Shown one piece after another: positions 24,546 to 36,608 of a stretch of 64,000 bases of DNA. This stretch comes from Elysia chlorotica. Its lineage: Eukaryota; Mollusca; Gastropoda; Plakobranchidae. Both the position numbers and the translations under genes were made by a program. Each line of letters begins with the position of its first letter. Position 1 is the first letter of the stretch. The stretch covers positions 401,192-465,191 of the forward strand of contig RQTK01000111.1 in the NCBI GenBank assembly GCA_003991915.1, given 5' to 3'. The notes below the pieces were generated by a model. The model was given only the letters and a program-made list of their open reading frames with translations, was not told where the DNA came from and searched no databases.

Positions 24546-27159
24546 ATTTTCTTCATTTTAAACAAACGTCATTCTCAAAGGAAACTCAATGAACACTTGT
24601 ATTTTAAAGAGTGAAAATAATGCATGCTTTCTTCTCACGCATATTAAGATAAATAATGTAAGAAGACCACGAAATCGTGGGCTGTTAAAAGGGGGGGGGT
24701 GCTTTTGCTAAATCAAAATGTTTTTAAACAAATTGCATACATTTCATGGTCAGGTTTCTCATTTTATTATAAGGTTATGGTGTTTACACGAAACAGCTTG
24801 CAGCTAGCCACACCTCTAAACGAGGCCATCAATTGGGCATGCGGTTGTTAGGTTGTGGAAAACAGAGCTCGAGATGCTGCTGGTGGGGACATAATGACAG
24901 ATCGTGTGAAATGGAAAGGTTAGCCACTAACTAGTTCCTGTAAACAAACCTGAATGTGACAAAGTCTACATATCATGTCTAAATTTTTTTTTTAAGTACA
25001 GCTCAAACAAATTAGTAGCAAAAGTTTGATCGATGGTTTTTATGTTTGTTTTTTAATTCGAGATCAACTTGACAGTTGTTGTATATAAGGTCAAAGTACA
25101 AGAAGAAAAACAAACAGTGGTTAAATATCGAGAGAGAAGGGAGGGAGAGACACACAAAAAAGGGAGGGCGGGGGGTAGCAGAGGCAAACAGATAGACAGA
25201 GGCTAATGATGACACACAAAATGGTGAGAGCCTCAACTCTATAAATTGTTTGATGCTTTACACCTGCAAAGAAACTAGGAGAAACCCAAACCGTTGCAGT
25301 GTTAGGTTTACTGGCACAATTAACAGACACAAAACGATAACTACAACCACCAGTGGTGCTGATTACGCCACGAGTCTGTTGATTGTGCTGGCAACAGGAG
25401 CTCCCCCACGGAACCCGAGAAAGGTCGTGTCCAGACGCCCCTCCTCCCGTGGGGCTTATATTTCCGGTGGTGGTCTCCCCTTCCACAGCCCGCCACAAAG
25501 GGATCAGCAGTTAGGCTATGCAGCAGCTCACTGACTATCGAACAGAACCAGAGCGCTGCCAATTTACAGCCATGGTCAATACATGTATAGCAATGGCGTT
25601 GTAAAACTAATTAACAGCAGAGCGTTCTAATCCACAGGCTTCAGCTCAAGATTTAGCTGGTGAGCTCGGGTCTCTCGGGTCTCCCCCGGAGATCGCCAAT
25701 TACGGTGGACTGGGTCTAATCATGGACATGCAATAACAGGCTAGGGTTTCTCGACACGCACGGCATCAAGATTGGATTAAGGCCATCTCTATACAGACTA
25801 ATTAAAAAGGTCACCATGTTACTGATGTATTATTTAATAAAAACAGGTTTCATTCTTACAACCTTTAAGAAACGTGCGAAATACACTGTAAGCAAGAAAG
25901 GGGCATAATTTATGTGCATTTCATGGGAAATTAATAGAGGGCTCTAGAATTGCTTGCCTCATAAAATACTATGAAGTATAATACGTCCTCTGATCAAGAA
26001 ATTAAGACTGAAACCGAATACAAAATTTTTGACGACACAATGCGCCTCTTTGTTATGTTCGTGTTACCTTCGTGTGGCAAGACTTTTTTTTTTTCGTGTT
26101 TAAAAGTTATAGTTTGAAGTTCCTTTTCACATCGCCGCCTTCAAATGCGAGTTGTAAGTTTATCCCTGCACGGATTGTTCAAAGGCTTATTTCTACATTA
26201 CCGCTAATCGGAAGTCTAGAAGTGTCTTGCCTCATCGGAAAATCAACGCGTTGACATGATGTATAGATTTCAAAATACACGTTTGATAAATCGAACATCA
26301 ATTCGAGCTAGAGCGGCTTGCTATTTACGGTAGAGACTTGTTTTGGGAATCGAGTCTCCCAAGTAAGAGCATGTGTGGTGGGTGGAACTGGTCTTGTTTC
26401 TTAAATAACCGCGATCTTATCCGAAGCTCTGAGCAATAATCCGGAAGATTGCATTGCGAAGCTCCTTCATAGCTCACTCCCTGTTACTTCATCCACCTGA
26501 CAAAAACGATCCGTGAACTCGACAGAACAGCTAAATTCTTCACATGGCCAAACGCTGGCGTGTTGCCAGTAGCGTGCGCCTCGCCATACAGGAATGAAGG
26601 ATGTCTGCGATGGGTTTTCCATCATAAAATATTTAGTCTGCTTAGTCCATTTTTCTTTCCGATATTCTTCCTGGTTCGAACTCGCAGGATTTTTTTTTTA
26701 GAATTTTTTTTTCTTTTGAAGTCAATTTTATTTTAAAGCAAAATGCAAATTTTTATAATGAGCACTAACACCGTTAACAGGTTACAAACTTACAAGCCAA
26801 ATTTCTTTTCTTGAAAATAAACATTAACGTTTAACTTAGAATTAGAAACGTTGCAAAGCGTTATGCAGCCTGTAAAATAAATCGACCCTTCTCGTTATAA
26901 TTCGACTGTTCTCAAACATAATGTGTCCTCCTGATCAAGTAAGCCAGGGCGTAGTGAGGATGCCTGAGCGAGGTAAGCAAATCTGCTGGTTGGACATGTA
27001 GCGAGGCGCGTCCGCCTCGTGTTTACAGCGCAAACATCACACAGATTAGACAAAAGCAGCGCCGGCCGGTGGACAAGCGTACAATTCAATCTCTATTTAA
27101 ACAATATCTTTTCACTGAGAAAAACACGCAACAAAGGTTGGGAAAACACTAAAAAGAGA

Positions 27160-27193
27160 TCACACACACACGCACGCACGCACGCACGCACGC
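27160..27193. repeat. (CA)n and (CGCA)n microsatellite
   Basis: A short CA run leads into six or so ACGC units. Confidence 0.9.
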
Positions 27194-27509
27194 TTTTTTA
27201 AACACCCGGATGGATGCAATAAAACATCGTGTATGTTCAATGTTTTCAAGTTTGTTAATTTGAAAAACCAGCCCATTAACCTGAATAGAATGCCGGACCA
27301 ACCACTGTTTTACAGCATTGTCCAAACGACCCAATGTGTTTCAAAAGAAGTGCGTGTAAGCGGACTGTAAACCCTGTGAAATTATTATTAGCTGTATACG
27401 AAAACGTCCTTAGCGCTACATGCTAAGCTTCCGTCTTCTCGTGGACGCACAGGTGATTTCTGGACACACTTGTGAAAGAGTATCTCCACACAATGTTCAT
27501 GGTGACAGT

Positions 27510-27715
27510 AGCTGTTTGGTTGGTTTCTTAATCGCCCAACGTCAACAACCAGACTTACTAGTGGACGGGCCTCAAGATTAATGTTTGACAACTTTACGCT
27601 ATGCCAAATAGAGAGGGGGCGAGGAAACAAGCACTTCCGTCATAATACTGTCTCAACCGGTAAGTAACAAGGCGGGCTAATTGGAATTCGAATTCGGGCT
27701 GAGTTACCTCGCACC
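27510..27715 (-). mobile_element. SINE family A copy
   Basis: It begins ttggttggtttcttaatcgcccaacgtcaac and has the core tggacgggcctcaagattaatgtttgacaactttacg. It fades into a head remnant with aattcgaattcgggctgag. Confidence 0.6.
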
Positions 27716-28626
27716 TACCCCTGCCCCCTGGCTTACGGGGCATTTAAAAAGAAATTTGATAATATCTAGATCTAATACAAGATCATAGTACATGTAGTAC
27801 GATCTCATGTAAGTTAGTAGTTTACAATGGTAGGTATAAGTTACAAGTATTAGCTAATGGAGCAGATGAGGCGGCTGTTGTATAAGCTTTATATCACTGT
27901 CTGCATATTGTATACTGTATATTATTGGCGGGAACACGAAAAAGCAAGTCTGTCAGGTTCGACACTGTAACAAACTATCACACTTATCTTACAGTTCAAA
28001 ACTCGCGTGATCGACGGCGATTCAATTGTCTCCTAACGAAAGTAATAGGGAAAAATATAGAGCGCTAGAAATGGTAAGCAAAATCGTTTAAGGTGGAGAG
28101 AAAAGAAAAATATAAAAGAAAGAGGGGGAGGGGGGTGACAAAGGCAGGCAAGCAAACATAAACATTGGAGACTAGAAGGTAAAGTCACAGAGACGTGAAG
28201 ATTTTATTCCGATGAGAAGAGAAAGAAGAAGAATATTGTAAATTTGAAGGAGTATCGATATTTAGCGCGATTGTGGTAACTTGAAACAATGCGATTAAAT
28301 TCTACTTGACTATCTTGCTTCACTCTTATTTTTCGTCGCGTACTGTTCCCTTTCTATGCATATATCATTCTGCGCACACGCTTTTCCCCTCGTCCACTCC
28401 ATCCCTGTCTGATAATTCAACCGGATTTTCCTACAAAGTCGTGCAATTTCGAGGTAATCATAAAATAATGAGATGGGTGAAAAACAAAAGGAACAGGGAG
28501 AGAATCTGACACAATAGCGTGGATCTCAGCATAACAGATTGATCGAGAGCCACAGAATAAGGAAACAAATGAGTTTATTGTTCAAAGGATGGAACCTCTC
28601 TTACAGAATAAAGGGGGCTGTCTGTC

Positions 28627-28651
28627 GTGTGTGTGTGTGTGTGTGTGTGTT
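28627..28651. repeat. (GT)n microsatellite
   Basis: About 12 units. Confidence 0.9.
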
Positions 28652-29049
28652 TGTCTGTTTATGAATCTGGGGGGAGAGAGAAATGGGTAATATGATGTTT
28701 GTTATTGTGTGTTTGCCGTTACAAGCTAACGTCACGAGTATTTCCTTTTGGTCTCAATTGGACTATATGCAGCCTATGTGAAATGTTCCTTTCCCGTATT
28801 CTCCACGTGAGATTCGTTAGCAGCTTCAAGAATTCCGAGCCTCCCACCCCCAGCCCCCCTAAACTCATTCATTCTTGCTATAATCTACCCCTCTGAGAAA
28901 CAGAATTAAAAGGGGAAAACAGGGTGAGGAAAATTCGAGGAGGCGGGAAAGGGCCTAAGAGTTAATGTGCGGGCCTGTTTACCGCATAGAGCGCAAATTA
29001 TATATATAACGCTTCTAAGCCTTCAATATAACATTGAGTGAATAAAGAT

Positions 29050-29185
29050 GACGTTCCATTGATGATCAAGAACAGGTCGGCCGGTAGAAATGTCAGAGGA
29101 TAATGTCAATGCCTCCGGTGGGATTTGAACCCTCGAATAGCTAGTAGAGTTGACACCCGTGTCACCATTCTCACTTTGGTCTCCA
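29050..29185 (-). mobile_element. Inverted tRNA-like SINE head
   Basis: The string ggtgggatttgaaccctcgaatagctagtagagttgaca is an inverted B-box followed by the anticodon arm region. Only the head can be recognised. Confidence 0.4.
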
Positions 29186-29877
29186 TGGTAACCCCTTCCC
29201 CCCCCCCCCCCCTTTTTTTTTTAAACTCGATTGTGGCTTTGTAAGTTCGTGTATAAAACTTCTACTTTCTATTCACAAAAACTGGTCTGGATCGCTTTCC
29301 CTCTCCAGTCGGAATGATCTGGAAAGTGAAAAACCCAGAGCCTTCGTCCACTCCAACTGAGTCGAATCCATTAATGAAACTTCAGTGCCGGAACCTTTGT
29401 TTTCGGACAACGTCCTATGTTCTAAATCTCCGCGCCTGTGGAAATGTCACATTAGAGAGATTTGTCGACAGAGATCTGGGCACCCGCCGGGACTTAGTGG
29501 ATCGATGCTCCCCCTCCCCCTTATTGCTCGAGAGAAGACAGAGAACTACAAATTAATTGGGACACTCTGGTTATCTGGTCTGACAGGCTTGAAAAATGAA
29601 CAGCCGTTGGGGTTTAAAATTTACATTTAAACAACAGGTTTCTCGGGGGTCCCGGGTTCTTTGTATTGAAGTAAATTAGGCGAGCTTGGATTAGAGGAAC
29701 ATTATTATAAACAGAGAATGAATTGGTTCTATTTATTTATTTATATCGTTATGTGCATGAGAGTGTATGTGTGTGTTAAGTCAATAGTAGACTATACAAA
29801 AGACTCTTTGTCTTTTAACCAGTATTGACACAAATGACAGCTTGCGTGGTTTCATCGGCTATTGTTTGGGGGAAACA

Positions 29878-29878
<1 letters not shown>

Positions 29879-29908
<30 letters not shown>

Positions 29909-29926
29909 GCGGGGGGGGGGGGGGGG
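29879..29926. repeat. (GT)n and G run
   Basis: GT units followed by a 16-base G run. Confidence 0.9.
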
Positions 29927-30023
29927 TAAATTAAAATTTGCATACAAGTATACACGCACAGTCAGCCCTTGACAAGGAAATAATAAAACCAATGTTATAG
30001 CTTTGCTGAAATACAAAAGGGTG

Positions 30024-30025
30024 CG

Positions 30026-30081
<56 letters not shown>

Positions 30082-30115
30082 GCTGTTGTTGTTTGTTGTT
30101 GTTGTTGTTGTTGTT
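30024..30115. repeat. (TTG)n microsatellite
   Basis: About 28 units with one TGC interruption. Confidence 0.95.
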
Positions 30116-30380
30116 CTTATTGTTGGTGTTATTATTATTGTTTCGTTTGTATTTTGTTTGTTAATGTTTTCGTGGGGTGTTTAATCTTTATCGTGTTGCT
30201 TATTAACTGTTTATGCTATACCTAACAAGATGCAGACGTTGCCAATGTCTGATGACATTACTTAAGAAAGATTCATGACAAAACCACGGTGTGTATCCCA
30301 ACATACTACCTTGAGGAAAATAAAAACATTTATAATAAACACAATCATGAATCTACCCTCTCTTCCAGCAGTCAACTCCA

Positions 30381-30418
30381 GTTGTTGTTGTTGTTGTTGT
30401 TGTCGTTGGTGGTGGTGG

Positions 30419-30476
<58 letters not shown>
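30381..30476. repeat. (TTG)n microsatellite with GGT core
   Basis: A TTG block, a short GGT patch and a second TTG block. Confidence 0.95.
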
Positions 30477-30717
30477 AGTGTAATTGTTTTTGTTGTTGTT
30501 GCTGCTGCTTTTTATTTGTTTCTTTCAAACATGCAATACAACTAAATATAGACGCTTCCAGATATCACTACAAAAATCACCCATAAGTTCAAAATTTGGT
30601 CCCAGCAACCCTTTGGGTTTTCATTCAGCGAAATATCCACTGACTCCCTCTATGTAAATCGAACGATTGCGAAGAGATATAGCGGTTTGACAGTGGACTA
30701 AGCCAAGCCTATAAAGA

Positions 30718-30935
30718 AAGGTTGGTTTGTTGGTTGCCTGACGTCCATCGTCTGCAACTAGGCTCGCTTGGATTGGTCCCAAGACTAGATGCGTAAAAAA
30801 GAATAGTCTGATTACTTTCTGTAGCTCAACACTTCTCTGAAACTGACTCAAGCTACAAAAGCTGTAGGTCGGACCAAACCAACGAGATATCAGACTCGGA
30901 GGGAGACATCGGGCCCCGCTCTTACATATTACATG
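30718..30935 (-). mobile_element. SINE family A copy
   Basis: It begins ggttggtttgttggttgcctgacgtccatcgtctgcaactagg and has the core ggattggtcccaagactaga. It ends near the head remnant cagactcggagggagaca. Confidence 0.55.
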
Positions 30936-31631
30936 CTCCGCAGCTGCTTTAAACAATGATGATAACAATTCCAACCAGCGCAAGTTGTCAATTCCCTGAA
31001 GTGTACGAAGCTTAACAGCCTATTTGCATCTATAAGTTTGCAAATGTGAAGATGTGCATGCCATGAACGAAAAGCATCACGGGGCTAGGGAGTTGTTGTT
31101 TTTGTTTTGTTTTGTTTTTTGTTTTTGTTTTTGTTTTGTTTTGGGGGGGGGGTGAAATAAAGATTGCGACGTTGGAAATGTTTTATCTATGTTAAACCCT
31201 CACTGAGTTTTGTAACTCTCTGGGGGCAATATTATTCGTAAATACATGTGATACTATCAAATCCACAGCTGTTTGAATAAATATACGTTTAGTTTTCGCA
31301 AAGAAACATGGGTTTTGGATTAGAAAACATAAGGGTATGAGATGGAATATCGAAAAACCCTGATCTCTTCGAATTTAGGAATGTGAGTGGATCCAATGTA
31401 TTATGTGATACTTTTATTATTTCTATGGTCCTGTGACTGTTAATATGGAGCTAGTAAAGGGGTTCTTAGAGCGGCATCAACAACATGACTGTAGTGTGGT
31501 GGGTGCAAACATTTAGGCTTTATAAAAAATAAAAGACCAGTACTGTTCAACGAGCAAGATTCATATCCGTCACCAAGGTTGAAAGCGATACTGCGAGACA
31601 AAACAAAACGAACTGAAACATTAATGCCAAT

Positions 31632-31636
<5 letters not shown>

Positions 31637-31711
<75 letters not shown>

Positions 31712-31840
31712 AGAAAGAGATAGAAGGGGAGAGGGGGGAGAGAAGAGAGAAAGAGACAGAGAGAGAGAGAGCAGAGAGAGAAAATCAGAGCAGCAGAGAA
31801 GCATAGCAACAGAGAGAGACAGAGAGAAAAGAGAGAGATA
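31637..31840. repeat. (GA)n and purine tract beside an exon
   Basis: A clean GA core of about 65 bases, then degenerate purine units. On the transcribed strand this is a pyrimidine/purine tract beginning about 45 bases after the 126-bp exon's donor. Confidence 0.9.
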
Positions 31841-31883
31841 AAAGATGCGAGACCATCAAAGCCATAGTTAAAGTGTCACTCAC

Positions 31884-32009
31884 CGCCTTCTCAAACATGG
31901 CGTCTAGGACCTCCTGCATCTGCTCCTGGTCCAGTGAGCGGAACAACAGGATGTGCTTGATGGCGTCATTCAGCCGCTTGCGCTGCTCGTCAGACTTGGG
32001 GTTTATCAC
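31884..32009 (-). CDS. PRKAR2: PKA-RII exon: CNB-A N-terminal helices (126 bp)
   Basis: The exon is exactly 42 codons between a ctttcccccag acceptor and a GCG|gtgagt donor, phase 0 at both ends. It starts [10 protein letters not shown], equivalent to the HPKTDEQR block of vertebrate RII. It continues through [11 protein letters not shown] and finishes with VLDAMFEKA, the helix that packs against the cAMP pocket of CNB-A. This is the helical subdomain that moves when cAMP binds and the catalytic subunit is released. The family assignment is firm: [13 protein letters not shown] is typical of RII, whereas RI has LDDNE..DIFDAMF. The exon is immediately followed (transcript sense) by a long (GA)n tract at 31637-31840 in the next intron, only about 45 bases from the donor. 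Confidence 0.96.
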
Positions 32010-32141
32010 CTGGGGGAAAGTACCACAGGCACAGTCAGTCACACAGGTCTACATGTCGATCTACACACTTGTCATTTTAAGGCATTGCAAAAATTTGAAT
32101 CAATTCAACTCCCCTGATTAATCATCGACTTATGTGTGTTT

Positions 32142-32350
32142 TTGTTGTTTGTTTGTTGTTGCTGTTTTGTTGTTGTTGTTATTGTTGTTGTTGTTGTTGT
32201 TGTTGTTGCTGTTTTTGTTGCTGCTTTTGTTTGTGTTTGTTTGTTTGTTCTTGTTTTGTTTTTGTTTGTTTTCTCTGTTTGTTGTTTTTTGGTATTTGTT
32301 GTTTGTTCCTTTTTGTCTTGTTTTGTTTTGTTTTTGTTTATTTTTTTGTA
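32142..32350. repeat. (TTG)n and T/G-rich stretch
   Basis: A (TTG)n core at about 32168-32207, followed by TTTG-like units. Confidence 0.85.
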
Positions 32351-32426
32351 GTTGTTTTTAGGAGGTGGGAGTGTTTACCATTTGTGATATAAATAAAAAT
32401 TATGTTAACCACTTTAATCAAATTAC

Positions 32427-32509
32427 ATACGAGGGGTGTTCACTATGTTCTTAGCAGAACAAATGAAGCTTCAAGGTCAAGCTAAGGACATAATGAACAC
32501 CCCTCGTAT
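32427..32509. mobile_element. Mariner-like foldback mini-element (83 bp)
   Basis: The arms are 29 bases with two mismatches: atacgaggggtgttcactat on the left and its inverted match on the right (end cacccctcgtat). They flank a short centre that itself holds the palindrome tgaagcttca. The terminal bases are TA/CGAGGGG...CCCCTCG/TA, so a TA target duplication is possible. The cgaggggtgttc ends resemble mariner-type terminal repeats. No transposase is present. Confidence 0.65.
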
Positions 32510-33077
32510 AACATGGAACATTGCGGTATGCAGAACAAATTTAAGATTTAACTTCCCGTTGGACATAATAATATTTTAACGTTTCGTGGACATAATAATT
32601 GTTCTTTTTTTAACGGTTTGAGAAAGGCAAACACCTGTTCGATCTGAATCAAAGATAAACGAACCCAAGTCGATGGGGGACAAAATGGGAGAAGATGAAG
32701 AGATTGAGAGTGAATTAAAGAACGGAAGGCTAAGGGAAGGCGTGAATAAGATCAGACAAAAAGCCATACAGCCAGACAGGCCGGGAGAGAGAGAAAAAGA
32801 GAGAGAGCAAGGAGGGGCATTGGAGGGGAGAGAGTTTTTATTATTTCTTCTCTTAAGCGCTTGGTGAAATATTCTGACGATCTCTCCATCTCAAGATCTA
32901 CAAGAGATGGCCCATTTGCCCCCGAGTGAAGTCATTCAAAGACCTGAACAAAGCTAAGCAACGTTAAACAGCGCAGAACGGAACCATTAAAATTTTAGTC
33001 ATTAAATACTTTTTCTGTTTCTCTAACAACAGTCAGTTAAGGTTTTCGTTCGCTTAAAAATTGTGAACTCCGAAAAA

Positions 33078-33145
33078 AAAAAAAGAAAAGGAAAAAAAAA
33101 AAAATAATAATAATAATAACAATAATAATAATAATAATAATAAAA
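33078..33145. repeat. Poly-A and (AAT)n tract
   Basis: A-rich runs followed by AAT units. Confidence 0.85.
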
Positions 33146-33849
33146 ATGCTTAAAATAACAATAATACATTTTTTGTAACCAAAGTTATTACTTTTAAAGG
33201 TGTTCGATCCGCAGGGCTCTCATAAAAAAATTTATTTGGTTGCATGAACTAGAAATGGAAGGAGAAAAGTTTACTTCTCGAAATGGAATGAAAGCTTTGA
33301 TAAATTAATTTTATTGGGAGCTTTCCCATTGTCTTTTCTGAGGAACAATGCATGACTGCACGAACCTGTGGCTTACGGGAAACTTTCAATTGTTCTTTCA
33401 TCGGGTGCCGGCTGAAGTGAATTCAGACACAAGTTTTTATACAAAATTAATTTCTACAAAGACAGCTTCTAACCAATATGAACGATTGTGTTTATACAAA
33501 AGCCACAGAAAAACAGATGAAATAATTTCTTGTGTGGGGAATACTGTAACATCACGCGTGGCCAATACTTAATAGAAAGTCTTCGAAAATTATAAATATT
33601 CTTACTAAATGAGTGCCTCGACTGGTTGCTTGGTATACTCGATTCAGCAATAAATCAGTCTTCTTTTGCCAATTCAAAAACCCAACGAATGCTTAATGGT
33701 TGTTATTGTTATATTTTTTTAATTAAAAAGAGGAAATGCAGCACCAATTTAAACAGTTGTGTTTCAGGCCAATATAAATTTCAATCAATTCAAAATACTC
33801 TGTTTACCAGTTTATCACTGTGTGAGGGGTTCGGAGGGAAAAAGTGAAG

Positions 33850-33870
33850 GAAGGGAGGGAGGGAGGGAGA

Positions 33871-33924
<54 letters not shown>

Positions 33925-34110
33925 CGAGAAAGCAAGATCGGAAGAAAAAGAGGCGAGAGAAGAGAGATGAGAAAGGTCGGAAAAAGAGACGAGATAGAGA
34001 GAAAAGCAAACGGAAAACGATTGGGAAAAAAAGAGAAAAAGAGAAAGAAGATGAAGGATAGGGAGGAGAGAAACAGGTGAAAAGAGAAAAAAAAAAGGGG
34101 GGGGGGGGGG
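33850..34110. repeat. (GGGA)n, (GA)n and purine tract
   Basis: GGGA units, a clean GA block (33867-33922), and then a long nearly all-purine stretch ending in a G run at 34097-34110. Confidence 0.85.
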
Positions 34111-34201
34111 TATATGAGAGAACGGGGAAAGAGGCAGAGGCAGACATTAGAGAGGAGAAAGAGAGAGAATATAATGACTGTCACTGAGCTTGAGAGAGGG
34201 A

Positions 34202-34202
<1 letters not shown>

Positions 34203-34252
<50 letters not shown>

Positions 34253-34260
34253 TGGAGAGA

Positions 34261-34337
<77 letters not shown>
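34203..34337. repeat. (GACA)n then (GA)n microsatellite
   Basis: Twelve GACA units, then about 80 bases of GA with one interruption. Confidence 0.95.
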
Positions 34338-34338
<1 letters not shown>

Positions 34339-34434
34339 ACGCAACAGACAGATTTACAATCATTTTTATCACCGTGGCATGGCGAAGCTTGGCACAGACT
34401 TGCCATTAACTAAAGGAAATCACAAAATCAGCTC

Positions 34435-34530
34435 TGAAAATTGAGCCCTAAGCCAAACTAATGATGTTTGCTTTCTTAACCATGAAAATTGAGCCCTAAG
34501 CCAAACTAATGATGTTTGCTTTCTTAACCA
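34435..34530. repeat. Exact tandem duplication, 48-bp unit
   Basis: Two adjacent copies start tgaaaattgagccctaagcc, at 34435 and 34483. They look identical through ctttcttaacca, so the event is recent or the assembly repeated it. Confidence 0.85.
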
Positions 34531-34744
34531 AAATGTGTGCGCAGTTTTAGTTGTTGGGGGGGGGGGGGGGAACTTTTATTATAATTCCAATGAAACAATG
34601 AAAAGGAAAAAAAGCATAATTTTCTATCTTTTTTTAACACAAATATAGGAAAAATATTTTTTTTTAACTGACATTTTTTTCTATTTTTTATTGTGTTTTT
34701 ACATTTACATGTATTGGATCGCTATCTGTTTACCGTGTTACTTG

Positions 34745-34755
34745 TCTGTGTGTGT

Positions 34756-34850
<95 letters not shown>

Positions 34851-34862
34851 CGTGCGTGCGTG
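34745..34862. repeat. (GT)n, (TC)n, (GTGC)n compound microsatellite
   Basis: GT units, an uninterrupted 86-base TC block at 34759-34844, then GTGC units. Confidence 0.95.
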
Positions 34863-34901
34863 TGTGAATCACCTCTTCCCCTTCTCTATTTTAACTTCAT
34901 T

Positions 34902-35161
34902 TGGCCGGTAATATTCAGCGGATCTAATATTAAAAAAAGGCCGTAACGTTGGTTATGAACACCATCCGACACAATCCAACTTTGAATGGCTGAGGAATCC
35001 TAGCACCCCGTCCCAGATCACATGACCATGGGTGCAAGCAGGCTGAGTCAGTTTGGCCTGCAACCCATGCATGACTCATGCTTAAGCTTCCGAGGCCAGA
35101 TATGGGAAGCCTATAACATTCTGACCAGTAATATTCAGCGGATCTAATATTAAAAAAGGCC
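34902..35161. repeat. Direct repeats bounding a 180-bp segment
   Basis: The string taatattcagcggatctaat followed by attaaaaaa occurs at 34909 and 35129. Each copy carries TAATATT...AATATTA inverted ends and is followed by ggcc. A weaker third version is near 35287 (cattgagctggtctgatattaaaaa). Confidence 0.7.
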
Positions 35162-36227
35162 AACCTGGATCTGCAGCATAGAAAAAATCAACACTTCTAA
35201 AAGATTGCGGAGCGGTGTGATGAATTTTTGCAATCAGTTTTAAGTACCTTTTCTCTGATGTATCGTCCGTCTCCTAAGGTTAGTGGCGACATTGAGCTGG
35301 TCTGATATTAAAAATCATGTTTCTTTTTCGGGCGTCCATATGTTGTCTTCTGTTAAAGCTTTAAGGAAAAAATAATTAAAAAACAACATACAGTTCGATT
35401 CTCCAGCACATTTTTGCCTACATAGCTCATTAGTCCTTTTGCTTTGTTCTAACTACACAAACGACAATGTGGAGGCCTCCCAAGCTGCTCGCCTATAGAG
35501 AGAGAGAAGATCGTTCAATGAGTGTCTTCACCCAGTAAATCAACAGTAGCTTGACTTCCGCCTATAGACTTTCTCCGACAGCGCATGATGGTGGGCCCAG
35601 GACCAAGGTAAACTGTTTCCCCGCTATAAGCCTATGGAGATCCTACGCTGAACTTCCGCTTCTGGCCGCGTCGCCGCGCTCGGTGGGTCTTACTTCCTTA
35701 AGTTCCTGTAGCAGAACTTAAACATCTCACAGGAAGAGACCCTGCCCACTGCCTGCTCCAACCGCGGCCCAGTGGTCTATCGGATCTCAAAGACTTGATT
35801 GTTCTTAGGCTTGGTCACTTGGTTAAGAGTATTTACTTTGCAGTTTGATATTAATTGTGTTTGTTGGTTTGATCCTAATGTCCGTAAAGGATCCTCGGGG
35901 GAACCTAGATATTTTATTATTAGGTAGAGTTACAACGGTTTACATTTTAGTCTAGTCGGCTTGCAGAACGAACGAAAAATACTGAGTATAACTCTGTCCT
36001 AACCAAAACAAATAATTTTAATTAAATAGACCGCTTCTACCCTTTTTATGCAAAAAAAAAGATAAGATAAATTACGATAAATGTTTACTGTTTAATAAAG
36101 GAAATTTGCCTTGCTTCGATTTCATTGTCAGAAAGGCATAATAGTTTATATAATAAAGAAGTTGAACGATATCAAAAAGTCACATAATATCACAAAATAA
36201 AAGAAATGTTGCTTAACTGGATTTGTT

Positions 36228-36229
<2 letters not shown>

Positions 36230-36258
<29 letters not shown>

Positions 36259-36260
36259 CA
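36230..36260. repeat. (CA)n microsatellite
   Basis: About 14 units with one CG interruption. Confidence 0.9.
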
Positions 36261-36492
36261 TCGATACCTCGGCGTAAGACTCCGACATGCGCCATTTTGC
36301 AAATTGTGCAGGAGAGAGAAAAAACTGATTTATTTTCATGTTTGTGGGTATTTTGAGCTCTACTTTACATATAATGTTGAGTATATGACTTAGAAAATGG
36401 AAAAGTATGTTTTATATTTCAAATCTTTATACTTTTGAAGAAATTAGAAAATTTGATCATATAGGGGAATTTGCCTCAGATTCTGGTTGGTG

Positions 36493-36608
36493 NNNNNNNN
36501 NNNNNNNNNNNNNNNNNNNNNNNNNNNNNNNNNNNNNNNNNNNNNNNNNNNNNNNNNNNNNNNNNNNNNNNNNNNNNNNNNNNNNNNNNNNNNNNNNNNN
36601 NNNNNNNN
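36493..36608. other. Assembly gap, 116 N
   Basis: A run of N in the sequence. Open frames crossing it are not meaningful. Confidence 1.

Larger units (their letters stand above)
17276..31883 (-). other. Intron of PKA-RII, about 14.6 kb
   Basis: It contains (GAT)n at 17437, (GA)n at 20519, a 155-bp tandem duplication at 21095, SINE pieces at 18818, 21525, 22683, 23050, 24470, 27510 and 30718, a 41-base exact repeat pair (23918 and 24378), two long (TTG)n tracts near 30.0 and 30.4 kb, and a purine tract at 31637-31840. I saw no further exon. Confidence 0.75.

Noticed and set aside
30275-30478. Cys-rich open frames at 30275, 32132 and 21072
   Set aside because: The Cys runs come from (TTG)n/(CAA)n microsatellites read in one frame; the other frames give Leu or Val runs. 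They are not cysteine-rich peptides.
30621-30983. 120-codon minus-strand frame
   Set aside because: It runs through a family A SINE copy.
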